A stretch of 64,000 nt of DNA from Brachypodium distachyon (taxonomy: Eukaryota > Streptophyta > Magnoliopsida > Poales > Poaceae). A model generated the notes under the pieces. The model saw nothing but the letters and a program-made list of their open reading frames with translations, did no database searches and was not told the origin of the DNA. Positions 43,619-55,036 of this stretch are shown one piece after another (positions within the stretch are counted from its first letter, which is position 1; each line of letters opens with the position of its first letter). The position numbers were made by a program, and so were the translations under genes. The DNA lies in assembly GCF_000005505.3 (NCBI RefSeq), contig NC_016131.3:10251501-10315500 (forward strand), given 5' to 3'.

Positions 43619-46600
43619 ATGGCTCGTACTACGTTCAATATGAATACTCTCCTAGAGAAAGATAAACTGAAGTCCAATGGAAGCAACTTTACGGACTGGT
43701 TCCGGAATGTGAGGATTATCCTCGAAGCTGCCAAAAAGGCTTATGTTTTTGATGCAGCGCTTGGTGCAGAACCCGCAGCAACTGAGTCTGCTGACGTTAG
43801 GAACGTTTGGCTGACTCAATCTGAGGACCACAATGTAGTTAGGTGCGGCCTCTTGCTTGGTATGGAACCTGAGCTCCAAAAGCGTTTTGAGCACCACTCG
43901 GCATATGCTATGATTGGGGAACTGAATACTTTATTTCAGACCCAAGCCCGTGCGGAGAGGTATGATGCCTCCGAAAGGTTCTTTAACTGCAAGATGGAGG
44001 AGAACAGCTCCGTTAGCGAGCACGTGCTCAGAATGTCTGGGTACGCCGACCGCCTGAGACAACTGGGAATTGAGATTCCTAATGAATTAGGCATTGACCG
44101 GGTTCTTCAGTCACTACCACCTAGCTATAAAAGTTTTGTGGTGAACTACAATATGCAAGGGATGGATAGGACACTTCCTCAGCTCCTCGCGATGTTAAAA
44201 ACCGCGGAGGTGGAAATCAAAAAGGAGCATCAAGTGTTGATGGTCAATAAGACCACCAGTTTCAAGAAGGCAAAGGGTAAGAAGGGAAATTTCAAGAAGG
44301 GTGGCAAAACTGTTGCCACTCCCGCGAAGAAGCCCAAATCTGGACCTAAGCCGGATACTGAGTGCTTCTACTGCAAGGGGACTGGCCACTGGAAGCGTAA
44401 CTGCCCCAAGTACTTGGCAGATAAGAAGGCTGGCAACGTCAAAGGTATATTTGATATACATGTTATTGATGTGTACCTTACTAGTACTCGTAGTAGCACC
44501 TGGGTATTTGATACTGGTTCAGTTGCTCACATTTGTAACTCGAAACAGGAGCTACAGAATAAACGAAGACTAGCAAGAGATGAGGTGACTATGCGCGTCG
44601 GGAATGGATCAAAAGTTGATGTGATCGCCGTCGGCACGCTCCCTCTACATTTATCTTCGGGATTAGTTTTAAACCTTAGTAATTGTTATTTGGTGCCTGC
44701 GTTGAGCATGAACATTATATCAGGATCTTGTTTAATGCAAGACGGTTATTCATTTAAATCAGAGAATAATGGTTGTTCGATTTATATGAGTAATATCTTT
44801 TATGGTCATGCACCACTTGTGAATGGTTTATTTCTATTAAGTCTCGATAGTAGTGACACACATATTCATAATGTTAATGCCAAAAGGTGCAAAGTGGATA
44901 ATGATAGTTCAATATATTTGTGGCACTGCCGTCTAGGTCATATTGGTATAAAACGCATGAAGAAACTCCATTCTGATGGACTACTTGAATCACTTGATTT
45001 TGAATCATTTGATACATGTGAACCATGCCTCATGGGTAAGATGACTAGAACCCCGTTTCCAGGCTTAATGGAACGGGCCAGTGACTTGTTGGAGATCATA
45101 CATACTGATGTGTGCGGACCAATGAGTGTTACAACGTGCGGTGGATATCGTTACTTCCTAACCTTCACAGATGACTTGAGTAGATATGGGTATATTTACT
45201 TAATGAAAAACAAGTCTGAGACATTTGAAAAATTCAAGGAATTTCAGAATGAAGTGGAGAATCATCGTAACAAGAAAATTAAATTTCTACGATCGGATCG
45301 TGGAGGTGAATATTTGAGTTATGAGTTTGGCACGCATTTAAGACAATGTGGAATTGTTTCACAACTTACGCCGCCTGGAACACCACAACGCAATGGTGTG
45401 TCCGAACGTCGTAATCGTACTTTATTGGATATGGTACGGTCTATGATGTCTCTTACTGATTTGCCACTGTCGTTTTGGGGTTATGCATTAGAGACAGCCG
45501 CATTCACTTTAAATAGGGCACCATCTAAATCCGTTGAAACGACACCGTATGAATTATGGTTTGGCAAGAAACCTAAGCTGTCCTTTCTTAAAGTTTGGGG
45601 ATGCGAAGCTTATGTAAAAAGGCTACAACCTGATAAGCTCGAACCCAAGTCGGAAAAATGCGTCTTCATAGGATACCCTAAAGAAACAATTGGGTACACC
45701 TTCTATCACAGATCCGAAGGAAAAGTGTTTGTCGCTAAGAACGGGTCCTTTCTAGAGAAGGAGTTTCTCTCGAAAGAAGTGAGTGGGAGGAAGGTAGAGC
45801 TCGATGAGGTTATTGAACCTTCTCTCGAATTTGAGTGTAGCGCAGCACCAGAAACTGTTCCCGTGCATCCTGCATCAGCTAGAGAGGAAGCTAATGATAA
45901 TGATCATAAAGTTTTGAATGAGACAACTACTGAACTTCGCAGGTCGACGAGAACACGTAATACTCCTGAGTGGTACAATGTTCGTGTCATGAATGTCATG
46001 TTGTTGGACAACGATGAACCTGCGAATTATGAGGAAGCGATGATGAGCCCAGACTCCGAAAAATGGTTAGAAGCCATGAAATCCGAAATGGGATCCATGT
46101 ATGAAAACCAAGTATGGACTTTGGTAGACTTACCGAATGACCGAAAGGCCGTTGAGAACAAATGGATTTTCAAGAAGAAAACAGATGCTGATGGAAATGT
46201 TACCGTCTATAAAGCTCGACTTGTCGCAAAAGGTTTTCGACAAATTCAAGGAGTTGACTACGATGAGACTTTCTCACCCGTAGCGATGCTAAAGTCTGTT
46301 CGGATTATGTTAGCAATTGCTGCATTTTTCGATTACGAAATCTGGCAGATGGATGTCAAAACCGCGTTCCTTAATGGTCACATTGAGGAAGAGTTATACA
46401 TGGTTCAGCCCAAAGGTTTTGTCGATCCTAAGGATGCTAATAAGGTATGCAAACTTCAGCGTTCCATTTATGGGCTGAAGCAAGCATCTCGGAGTTGGAA
46501 TCTCCGTTTTGATAAGGTGATCAAAGGGTTTGGATTTGTCCAAACTCACGGAGAAGCTTGTATTTACAAGAAAGTGAGTGGGAGCTCTGTAGCATTTCTA

Positions 46601-47590
46601 ATACTGTATGTGGATGACATATTGCTGATTGGGAATGATATAGAACTTCTTAAAAGTGTTAAAGGCTATTTGAATAAAAGTTTTTCAATGAAAGACCTTG
46701 GTGAAGCAGCTTACATATTAGGCATCAAGATTTATAGAGATAGATCAAGACGCCTGATAGGACTTACACAAAGTACATACCTTGACAAAGTTTTGAAAAG
46801 GTTCAAAATGGATCAAGCAAAGAAAGGGTTCTTGCCCATGTTGCAAGGTAAGATATTGAGTAAGACTCAGTGTCCAGCTTCGGCAGAAGATAGAGAAAAG
46901 ATGAATAGTATCCCCTATGCCTCAGCCATAGGCTCTATTATGTATGCCATGCTGTGTACTAGACCAGACGTGTGTCATGCTGTTAGTTTGACTAGCAGGT
47001 ACCAAAGTGATCCAGGAGTGGAACACTGGACAGCAGTTAAGAATATCCTTAAGTACCTAAAAAGGACTAAAGAAATGTTTCTCGTTTATGGAGGTGACGA
47101 ACAGCTCGTCGTAAAGGGTTACGTCGATGCTAGTTTTGACACTGATCCGGATGACTCTAAGTCTCAATCCGGATACGTATTTATTTTGAATGGTGGTGCA
47201 GTTAGCTGGAGGAGTTCCAAGCAGAGCGTTGTGGCAGCATCAACAACTGAAGCGGAATATGTGGCTGCTTCAGAAGCGGCACAGGAAGGAGTTTGGATGA
47301 AGGAGTTCATATCTGAACTTGGTGTGGTTCCGAGTGCATTGGATCCCATGGACATCTATTGTGACAACACTGGTGCCATAGCCAACGCCAAGGAGCCGAG
47401 GTCTCACAAGAATTCCAAGCATATTAAACGCCGGTTTCACACTATTCGTGAATATGTCAAGGATGGTGACATAAAGATTTGCAAAGTACATACGGATCTG
47501 AATGTCGCAGACCCGTTGACTAAACCTCTTCCACGAGCAAAACATGATCAACACCAAGACTCCATGGGTGTTAGATTTATTACAATGTAA
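43619..47590 (+). CDS. Copia gag-pol polyprotein, intact, 1323 aa
   Basis: The ATG at 43619 (MARTTFNMNTLLEKDKLKSN) is the first ATG of the frame. Domains: gag/UBN2-like region (about 1-230); CCHC zinc knuckle CFYCKGTGHWKRNC near residue 250; aspartic protease WVFDTGSVAHIC near 297; integrase zinc-binding region (HCRLGHIG ... CEPCL, about 434-480) and DDE core with HTDVCGP, TDDLSRYG and RSDRGGEY; RT with YVDDILLIG near 997; RNase H with DASFD and TEAEYVAASEAA. No stop or frameshift. It makes and integrates cDNA copies of the element. The intact frame and near-identical LTRs suggest recent origin. Placement in the Angela/Tork group is by recall of motif style and was not tested. Confidence 0.93.
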   Translation: MARTTFNMNTLLEKDKLKSNGSNFTDWFRNVRIILEAAKKAYVFDAALGAEPAATESADVRNVWLTQSEDHNVVRCGLLLGMEPELQKRFEHHSAYAMIGELNTLFQTQARAERYDASERFFNCKMEENSSVSEHVLRMSGYADRLRQLGIEIPNELGIDRVLQSLPPSYKSFVVNYNMQGMDRTLPQLLAMLKTAEVEIKKEHQVLMVNKTTSFKKAKGKKGNFKKGGKTVATPAKKPKSGPKPDTECFYCKGTGHWKRNCPKYLADKKAGNVKGIFDIHVIDVYLTSTRSSTWVFDTGSVAHICNSKQELQNKRRLARDEVTMRVGNGSKVDVIAVGTLPLHLSSGLVLNLSNCYLVPALSMNIISGSCLMQDGYSFKSENNGCSIYMSNIFYGHAPLVNGLFLLSLDSSDTHIHNVNAKRCKVDNDSSIYLWHCRLGHIGIKRMKKLHSDGLLESLDFESFDTCEPCLMGKMTRTPFPGLMERASDLLEIIHTDVCGPMSVTTCGGYRYFLTFTDDLSRYGYIYLMKNKSETFEKFKEFQNEVENHRNKKIKFLRSDRGGEYLSYEFGTHLRQCGIVSQLTPPGTPQRNGVSERRNRTLLDMVRSMMSLTDLPLSFWGYALETAAFTLNRAPSKSVETTPYELWFGKKPKLSFLKVWGCEAYVKRLQPDKLEPKSEKCVFIGYPKETIGYTFYHRSEGKVFVAKNGSFLEKEFLSKEVSGRKVELDEVIEPSLEFECSAAPETVPVHPASAREEANDNDHKVLNETTTELRRSTRTRNTPEWYNVRVMNVMLLDNDEPANYEEAMMSPDSEKWLEAMKSEMGSMYENQVWTLVDLPNDRKAVENKWIFKKKTDADGNVTVYKARLVAKGFRQIQGVDYDETFSPVAMLKSVRIMLAIAAFFDYEIWQMDVKTAFLNGHIEEELYMVQPKGFVDPKDANKVCKLQRSIYGLKQASRSWNLRFDKVIKGFGFVQTHGEACIYKKVSGSSVAFLILYVDDILLIGNDIELLKSVKGYLNKSFSMKDLGEAAYILGIKIYRDRSRRLIGLTQSTYLDKVLKRFKMDQAKKGFLPMLQGKILSKTQCPASAEDREKMNSIPYASAIGSIMYAMLCTRPDVCHAVSLTSRYQSDPGVEHWTAVKNILKYLKRTKEMFLVYGGDEQLVVKGYVDASFDTDPDDSKSQSGYVFILNGGAVSWRSSKQSVVAASTTEAEYVAASEAAQEGVWMKEFISELGVVPSALDPMDIYCDNTGAIANAKEPRSHKNSKHIKRRFHTIREYVKDGDIKICKVHTDLNVADPLTKPLPRAKHDQHQDSMGVRFITM

Positions 47591-47623
47591 ACTAGATTAT
47601 TGACTCTAGTGCAAGTGGGAGAC

Positions 47624-49336
47624 TGTTGGAAATATGCCCTAGAGGCAATAATAAATTTGTTATTATCATATTTCATTGTTCTTGATAAATGTTTATTGCC
47701 CATGCTATAATTGTATTGATTGGAAACTCAAATACATGTGTGGATAAATAAACAAATACCGTGTCCCTAATACGCCTCTACTAGATTAGCTCGTTGATTA
47801 AAGATGGTTAAGGTTTCCTAACCATAGACATGTGTTGTCATTTAATAACGAGGTCATATCATTAGGAGAATGATGTGATGGACAGACCCAAACCTAAACA
47901 TACCTTTTGATCGTGTCACTTAAGTTTAAGTTGCTTATGTTTTATTATGTCAAGTATTATTTCTTTAGACCATGAGATCATGCCACTCCCTAGTACCGGA
48001 AGAATACTTTGTGGGCATCAACCGTCATCTCGTAACTGGGTGATCATAAAGGTGTTTTTCAGGTATCCCAGAAGGTGCTTGTTGGGTTGTATGGATCAAG
48101 ACTGGGATTTGTCACTCCTTGTGACGGAGAGATATCTCTGGGCCCTCTCGGTAATATAACATCCTAATGAGCTTGCAAGCATGCAACTAATGTGTTTAGT
48201 TGCGGGGGTATTATATTACGGAACGAGTAAAGAGAACTTGCCGGTAACGAGATTAAACTAGGTATGGCGATATCGACGATCAAATCTCGGGCAAGTAATA
48301 TATCGCGAGACAAAGAGAATTGGATACTGGATTAATTGAATCCTCGACATAGTGGTTCAACCGATGAGATCTTCGTGGAATATGTGGGAACTATTATGGA
48401 CATCCAGGTCCCGCTATTGGTTATTGATATTTGATCATGTCCACATGTTCTCGAACCCATAGGGTCACACACTTAACGTTTCATGTTGCTTGGGTTAGAT
48501 GAGATAAATGATGATGATATCGAATTATGATTCGGAGTCTTGGATGGGATCCTAGACGCAACGAGGAGCTCCGGAATGTTCCGGAGATAAAGATTTATAT
48601 ATGGAAAGTTGTTTTCAGGGTTCTGGAAAGTTTGGAATATTTCCCGGTTTTGACCGGGAAGCTTCTAGAAGGTTCCGGAGGGATCCGGAGGGTTCCACCT
48701 TGAGGCCCACCTATCCCTGGGCTAAATGGGCCTGTGAGGGAGCACCCTGGCCTTAATGGGCCGAGGGGCTAGCCCACAGGGCCCATGCGGCCAGGAGGAG
48801 AGTCCTGGCCGCGGGAGAGTCCTGGCCGCCGGAGAGTCCTGGCCGCATGAGAGTCCTGGCCGCCGGAGAGTCCTGGCCGGCCACGCCTCCTCTACCCCTA
48901 TATAAATAGAAGGGGGGGCAAGGGAGAGGGACACCCCAAGCTTTCAGTTGGATCTCTCTCCCCTGAGCCCTCCTCTCCTCCTCTTCTCACGCGCACGGCG
49001 TAGCCCTGCCCGTGAGAATATTCACCATAGTCACCATGCCGTCGTGCTGCCGGGATCTCGTCTACCTCTCCCTCTCGCTTGCTGGATCGAGGAAGGAGGA
49101 GACAACGTGAAGCTGAACGTGTGGATACCAAGGAGGTGCTGTCCGTTCGGCACTGAGATTGATCTCATTGAAAGTTCCACTACACCAACAACGATCTCGT
49201 GATCGTAACGCTTAGCGGTCTACGAGGGTATGGTGTTCATGATCCCTCTCGTTACATACATCTAGTATATATATTCTTGGGTTTCTTCCGCACTTCTCGT
49301 AGGAAAACTTTTGTTTCCTATGCAACGAACCCAACA
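47624..49336 (+). repeat. Copia LTR B (1713 bp)
   Basis: Same as LTR A apart from one unit fewer (9 bp) in the gagagtcctggccgc array. TATA box tatataaata at 48899-48908. It is the 3' LTR of the complete internal domain. Confidence 0.92.
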
Positions 49337-49740
49337 ATTACCATCACTAACACACATAAATTGTCGCCCCTAATAAACACAAATAACCAAGTAAGTCTAT
49401 CCATTTCGGTTAAAGTCTAGCACCCACCATTGCATCTCACATTTACTCCACTCCAAATTGAGCTATCACCTTCCTTTAAGACGACCCACACAAACCGATC
49501 CCCATGTCATTCCTAATGCACATAAATTGCCCCCCCTAATGCACATAAATTGTCAGCTTCTGATGAACGTAAATTGCCATCCTAGCGCACACTCATTGCC
49601 ACCTTTGATGAACAAAAATTGTCACCTTTAATGCAAACAAATTGCCACCTCTCATGAACATAATTGCCACACATAATGCAGATAAATTGTCACTTTTGCT
49701 GAACACAAATTGTCACACCCTAATAAACACATTTAACCAT
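49337..49740. repeat. 3' flank copy 2: degenerate cacataaattgccacc repeats
   Basis: Loose units of 20-28 bp around ataaattg(c/t)cac with atgaac/aatgcac spacers run to about 49740. A second version of the opening block (aattgtc...cctaataaacaca, then a tctagc(a/g)c(c/t)cacc block) recurs near 49703-49790, so the flank is itself internally duplicated. It continues beyond the point where copy 1 stops (49616). Confidence 0.7.
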
Positions 49741-50387
49741 TATACGTCTTTCTATTTTGATCAAAATCTAGCGCTCACCGCTAGCTATATCTGGTTGATT
49801 CCGTAGTCGCGACCCTGAATCTCACCGGGGTGCAGTGAGTGTCAAAGCTCCTCCCTGATGCAAGCCTTGCGGGAGAGGCACCAGCACTCGATCCACCCCT
49901 CGATTACGATTTGCAGACAAGCAGCCCCCTGAAGAAACGGGTACAACATTATTTCACCACCACAACCGTCATATAGGACAAAAGCAGCCACATCACGGAC
50001 GGCTACCGCGCTGGCAGCGACAAGCACTGCTCGTGGCGGCGAGCGGCGTGGAGAGGCTAGGACGGCTCAAGGCGGTGGCGGGGCAGTGCGAGGCAACCGG
50101 CACGGTTCAGGATGGCGCGCGGAGGCGGGCACGGTTCAGGACGGCACGCAGAGGCAAGCGACAGGGCGCAGCGGCAAGAGGAGGCGGGCATAGTGCACAA
50201 GAAACGAGGCCACGAGAGTGTGCGAACATGTTTTCGTTATAATTTTCATAGGAAAAAAATGCATGCATGCAGCTAGAGCAGCAACAGCTTGCTAGCACAA
50301 CAGCGGTAACCGAGTAGCACAACAGCGGTAGCCAGGCGTACGCGCTCGAACGTGCGTGCATCACAATTTTTGATAAACTATAGATAC
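49741..50387. other. Unassigned GC-mixed interval
   Basis: Contains gcggcgagcggcgtggagag-type low-complexity DNA and a short direct repeat (gcacaacagcggta, about 50296 and 50318). Open frames of 60-85 aa have no recognisable content. Confidence 0.4.
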
Positions 50388-51340
50388 TAGCAAAAGAACC
50401 CGTGCGTTGCTACGGAACAACGGAAAATTGTATCAAAACGTCTAATTAAATATTGATGTGTTTCATGAGTACATATGTATATAGCCATTATGATATGTTT
50501 ATTTTCGTGGGCTATACCCTGGTCTTTTTTTTTCTTTTTCACATGTCTTATTTCTATATTTCTCCTTGCCTGCTCTCCTATTACTTCTACTCCGTACTTT
50601 ATTTCTCAAATCTCTTCTCCCAACTTTTCGCTCTCTCTCTGACTATCCTCTCCATTCACCCTGAGTGCAAACTACTCCTCTTCCCGTCCCGATTCATCCC
50701 GCCACCGAACATCACGCCGCCATGTGCGGCCGCCCGCTTGTGCGCACTCCCGCCGCCCGTCCACTCCCGCACGCCGTCTACTCCCACTTGCCGCCAGGTA
50801 CGCCTGTGCGCCGTTCACACATCGCGTCCGGTCAATGGTCGTCGCAAGCCACTACCCGTCCGGAGGGCCACCGATGGCTCGTGCCGATGCGGTCCCTGTT
50901 GCCTTGCGCAAGGCCACCGCCATCCCAGCCTCAAACTCATCCCATCGCCGTCCAAGTCCCGCTGGGAGCCACCGGCGCGCACGAGCCGATGGAGGCGGCG
51001 GTCGGAGCGCGCGACGGAGTAGCGGGTCCGCAGCAGCCTTCTGCACACGAATGCCGCCGACGCGCACGAGCTGATGGAGGTGACAAGAGCGGCGGCGGCA
51101 AGATCCGGATCGGGCAAGGGGTGAGGGTGAGATTCGTAGGAGAGGAGGAAGAGCGAGGAGGGCTCTGTTGGTTTCTTTTTTTCTTTTTTGCGTGGTACGT
51201 GTTTTTTCTGCGCTTGAGAACTACGAGAGCCGGGATTAAAAGACACGTGGGGACATCGATGGCAGATTCGTAATTTCGGTGAAATGACGTACAGCGACGC
51301 CCGTAACATCACCACCAACTCCAATTTAATATATTGGTAT
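50388..51340. mobile_element. Repeat element starting actagcaaaagaacccgtgc
   Basis: The left border has tatagatactagcaaaaga followed by cccgtgcgttgctacgg, a start common to a high-copy element class in grasses; the right border is aatttaatatattggtatagat. A tatagat repeat on both sides may be the target-site duplication. The GC-rich centre (50690-51150) yields long overlapping frames on three phases, which argues against coding. Helitron, MULE and other classes all remain possible. Confidence 0.35.
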
Positions 51341-51946
51341 AGATTTTTGAACTTTTAGAAACCACTTATTGGATAGGTTGGTACTATCTTTGATTTCAGT
51401 TATTCTCTCTCCTCTAAATATCAACCTTAGTAATGGATTGTTGAGAATGCCCTAACAGGTAGTCATTGCCTGAGACTTATAAGGTTTTGCAGGTAGCCAG
51501 GTAGGAGTACCTAGATTGGATTCGTGGTCAGATGAGGTTGCTGGCTTTTTCCCTATCGATTTCGATGCAGACAAAACCAGATCAGTACTCAAGATGTGAA
51601 AGACGAACAGCAAGATTATACACAAACATAGAACTTCAACTCCTGAAATTTTCAGGCGCACCAGTAGAAGATCGGTCACTCTACCTTTCCCTCTCACTCG
51701 TAAAAAAGAAAAGAGATATGCATTTGGTCTGAAAGGATATTAGCGCATTAAAACATGGATTTTCTGCTGCAACTATTCCAAATATGTTATTTGAATCCTT
51801 GAATCATACCATTAAGTCGAAAGAATGCCGAACTTAACTCAGCTTGCTGATTGCTCACTCAATGTTTCGCAGGTTCCGTTGTTTCAACATGCCTTCTTGT
51901 ACAGAGGAATTTTAACTTATCAGAATTTTGATCTACAGATTACAGG
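51341..51946. other. 3' region of GATC, nothing further recognised
   Basis: Sequence downstream of the GATC stop (minus strand). Its 3' UTR is expected here, but I could not place a polyA signal with confidence. No other gene was seen. Confidence 0.4.
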
Positions 51947-54900
51947 TCATTCTTTGTTGAGCACTCGCGGTACTTTGATGTATGGATCATCATAACTCGG
52001 AAGAGCCTCAATTATGGCATCTCTGCATTCATGAAAACAGAATATACTCGGCATTTTACTGCAAAGCAAAACAATAGTTCAATAAAGACATGACAGAAGA
52101 GTAATGCCTACCTGTTAGCAAATGGTTCTGGCCTATCTTCTCTCAAAGAACTACCCGCTGCAGTACCTGCGAAGCAGATAGCCAAACATGAAAAAGAGTA
52201 GTAAAATGTGGTGGGTAGACAGAACATGAGAACAAAGGTACTGCAGACGCAATTGCTTAGCGAAGCTTCTAAGAACTCCAAGAGCTCTAGAAAAAATGTA
52301 CTCCGTATGTTTTGCACAACAAATGCAACAGAAGGAAGCAAGATTGTAGTTTTCCAAGCAAAAGAAAAGTATGTAGACGAAGGCAATATATTTTGCCAAA
52401 CCAATAATCTAGCGAGCAAACGCAAAATTCGGTCAAAGAACGCCCTATCTGTGCGGCGTGGCCAAGGCTGTGTTTCCCTTTCCACTGCCATTTGCACGGG
52501 ACCCCAGGCACCACCAACTCGGTTGCCTGCTGCACAATTGTTACATGCGTTCACAAGGTTTTGCACTAAATATAAAACATAGAAAGTTAGAAATGATGAA
52601 TAAAATTGATCAAACAAGAAGGCAAAAAGATCTCTCGCAATTCAGGAGGCCCACTGCTCCTGCGCTGCTACATATTATCATTCAAAAATCAAAATTATTG
52701 TTTAAGACATAACTAATTCATAGACTATCATCCTTATTCTTTGATCCTTCAGTGTGTTCTGTTCCCTAAGACATACAATGTTAATTCAAGTTAAATCAAC
52801 AGAGTCGCTTTGCAAGTTACGCAGTCAGTTTCAGATCTTGTCTGGATATACAATGTTCCTAGACCATGTGTGCTGTGAAGTTTGGTGCAGTCGAACAAAG
52901 AATCCACAAATGTATCAAGATTCAAAAGGTTATGTGTATAACAATAGTAAGCTGCATTGAGCTGCTACTCATTGATTAATTTAAGCAGTCGAACAAAGCA
53001 TCCACAAGGACCACAAATGTATCAAGATTCAAAAGGTTATGCATATAACAACCACTAGTAAGCGGCATTGAGCTGCTAATCAACATACAAAAAATAATAT
53101 GATTTGGTTGACCACCAATTTGGGCAGACCAATTAATCGCTCTAACAAGACAACCAATTGGTAGCCGGCGATTAACTGTATTTAACTGTATATCAGAGGG
53201 TATATAAACCTACCCAAAAAATTGGCCCCATGAACCCCTCCCAGTCACTGAGCCAAATCGACTAGGATTTGGGGCTTTAGCGCATGCTCCTGCCCAGTAT
53301 GCCCTGTGCCGATGGCCGTAGATCTCGTCTACCAGCAACTGCGTGACACCTCCTGGGACTACAACCCACCTCCCAGCCCACAAGAACAATAACCACACAG
53401 TCGAGCTCTGCCACCAGCCCACCAGGCAGCAAATACTCCCGCCTCCCAGCCCACAGGACGCCACCTCTGCTAGCAGCTCCACCAGCAAGGACAACACATA
53501 CCGCACTGCTACATTGATCCTTTGCTCCTCTGCTCCAATTTGCAATTTTGCATGCCAATCCTCTCCTCTGCTCCAATTTGCTATTTTAGTATATTACATT
53601 GCTAGAATACATCAAAATCTAGATATATTCCCACTTGACAAACCGATTAATGTTGACCAATTAGTTCAGTTAATCTTCCAACTAGACAAGTAATCCCTGA
53701 TCCCCGGTCAACCGATCAGCGATATTCTTAACAATTTAACATTGACTTGGGCAATTACAGAAACAGAGTTAAGCCAATTCTAAGGAAAACACGTAAGTAA
53801 TTGTTAACCTCTACAAAGCCCTCTACTTTTTCATAGCTAGTAGAGATTATTCTGAGGCATATTGGCGGAGCTGGTATACAACCATTGGGTTCAAATGAAG
53901 CCAATAAAATAAATAAACATAAATAAATCCTTCATTCATCTAGTCTTTGTTTTTCTCATTAGTGAAAAATTACACCATAAATGAGGTTGATGAACCCAAT
54001 GGTCTGGTTTTCTAGCTTCGCCACTGAGATATTGGTACTCCCTCCATCCCAATTTATAGGTCGTATTAGCAAAATCTTGTATACCAAGGAGCAGTTAAAA
54101 CACTAGAAAATAGGCAACTTAGATAGAGTATAACATACGGCAGGATTAAGGCTTAGTAACTTATTCACATGAATCACCACAAGCGTTCTTTGGACTAATA
54201 AGCAACCGTCCTGGATGAAAATGCGAAGAGTTCACATGAATGAATACCAGCTCTAAGTGAAGGTTCAATGCATTCAAGATCAACCGCTTGAAGTTGCCCA
54301 AACCTGTATTGACAAGAAGAAAGAATAAGCATTTGTAACAGTGTCTGATGGAATGCATAGACATATGTTCAGTCGCCCAAACAAGCATGGTTTCTTGCAG
54401 TCAACCCAAACATGAACCAACACAAGGAATCATAATTTGCTAGCCACAAGTCATTCACGAAAGCGAATGGTAACTGCATTACAGTACAGGAGACTTCTGT
54501 TTAGCATGAACATGAATCTTCGCAACAACAAAAAAAAAGTTTAGCATGAACCACACGATATTCCAACTACCATCAGCCTAATGGACACTTGTTACAGACT
54601 AGACTCCATGGGTTCAAATTTACATGTACTGGAGTCCAATGTATGAAATCGCGCAGAGAGAGAAAATTGGGAAAGGAAATCAGAAATTACCAATCAACCA
54701 CCTGCTGAATCTTGGGGGAGAACTCCTCGGCCTAGGGGTCGAACGGAGAGACAACAGCAAAGCATCAGACTCAACCACAGCGCCTGAAAAATTCTAAAGA
54801 GTTCTCATGGAGTGAGAGAGAAGCGTGGTGACCTCTTCCGGTGAGAGAGATATACGGGCAGACTTGGCGAGGCGGGGAAGGTCCGGCGGCTCCAGTCCCC

Positions 54901-55036
54901 CCGGCCCCGCCGCCGCCGGGGCGGGCGTTCTAGTTGGGGAGGAGGAGAGGAGCAACCATTGGGTCCTCGCCAAAGTGTGCCGCGGCGGCGCAGCCCAGCG
55001 GAGCCTGGGGATGCCCGAGGCGGCGGCGGAGAGCAT
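51947..55036 (-). CDS. GATC: Glutamyl-tRNA(Gln) amidotransferase subunit C, organellar
   Basis: Exons on the minus strand: 55036-54833, 54731-54691, 54303-54248, 52166-52112, 52022-51947. All joins are GT..AG with phase kept, giving 432 nt or 143 aa. Residues 1-50 are Arg/Ser/Ala-rich with almost no acids (LPRLRW-type start [20 protein letters not shown]), a plastid/mitochondrial transit peptide. The GatC core follows: [54 protein letters not shown] and the conserved end [11 protein letters not shown]. GatC stabilises the GatA-GatB enzyme that converts Glu-tRNA(Gln) to Gln-tRNA(Gln) for organellar translation. Intron 3 is 2.1 kb. Transcribed away from the SPX-RING gene. Confidence 0.92.
52888..53082. 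repeat. Two-copy 98-bp tandem duplication in GATC intron 3
   Basis: Units at 52888 and 52986 share cagtcgaacaaag, atgtatcaagattcaaaagg and gcattgagctgct, with a short insertion (aggaccac) in unit 2. Confidence 0.85.

Larger units (their letters stand above)
42363..49336 (+). mobile_element. BARE/Angela-like Copia retrotransposon lacking its 5' LTR
   Basis: Order: 13-bp remnant of the 5' LTR (aacgaacccaaca, 42363-42375), primer-binding site (42376 on), 1.2-kb leader, intact gag-pol ORF (43619-47590), polypurine tract, 3' LTR (47624-49336). All coding domains are present in Copia order (protease, integrase, RT, RNase H). Without a 5' LTR it cannot drive its own full-length transcript normally, though LTR A 280 bp upstream could promote into it. 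Confidence 0.9.

Noticed and set aside
38191..49336. Two independent Copia insertions
   Set aside because: The 280 bp outside the 3' LTR are also duplicated, which independent insertions cannot explain.
50453..51273. Overlapping 116-202 aa frames as a gene
   Set aside because: Three phases and both strands are open over the same GC-rich repeat core, with no domain, and the ends look like a transposable element.
52108..52617. 169-aa minus-strand frame as a separate gene
   Set aside because: Its last 19 codons are GATC exon 4 preceded by a proper acceptor; the rest is intron read in frame.
53210..53693. Cys/Trp-rich or Pro/Thr-rich frames in GATC intron 3
   Set aside because: Both strands are open, there is no domain, and the stretch is inside an intron bounded by in-phase exons.
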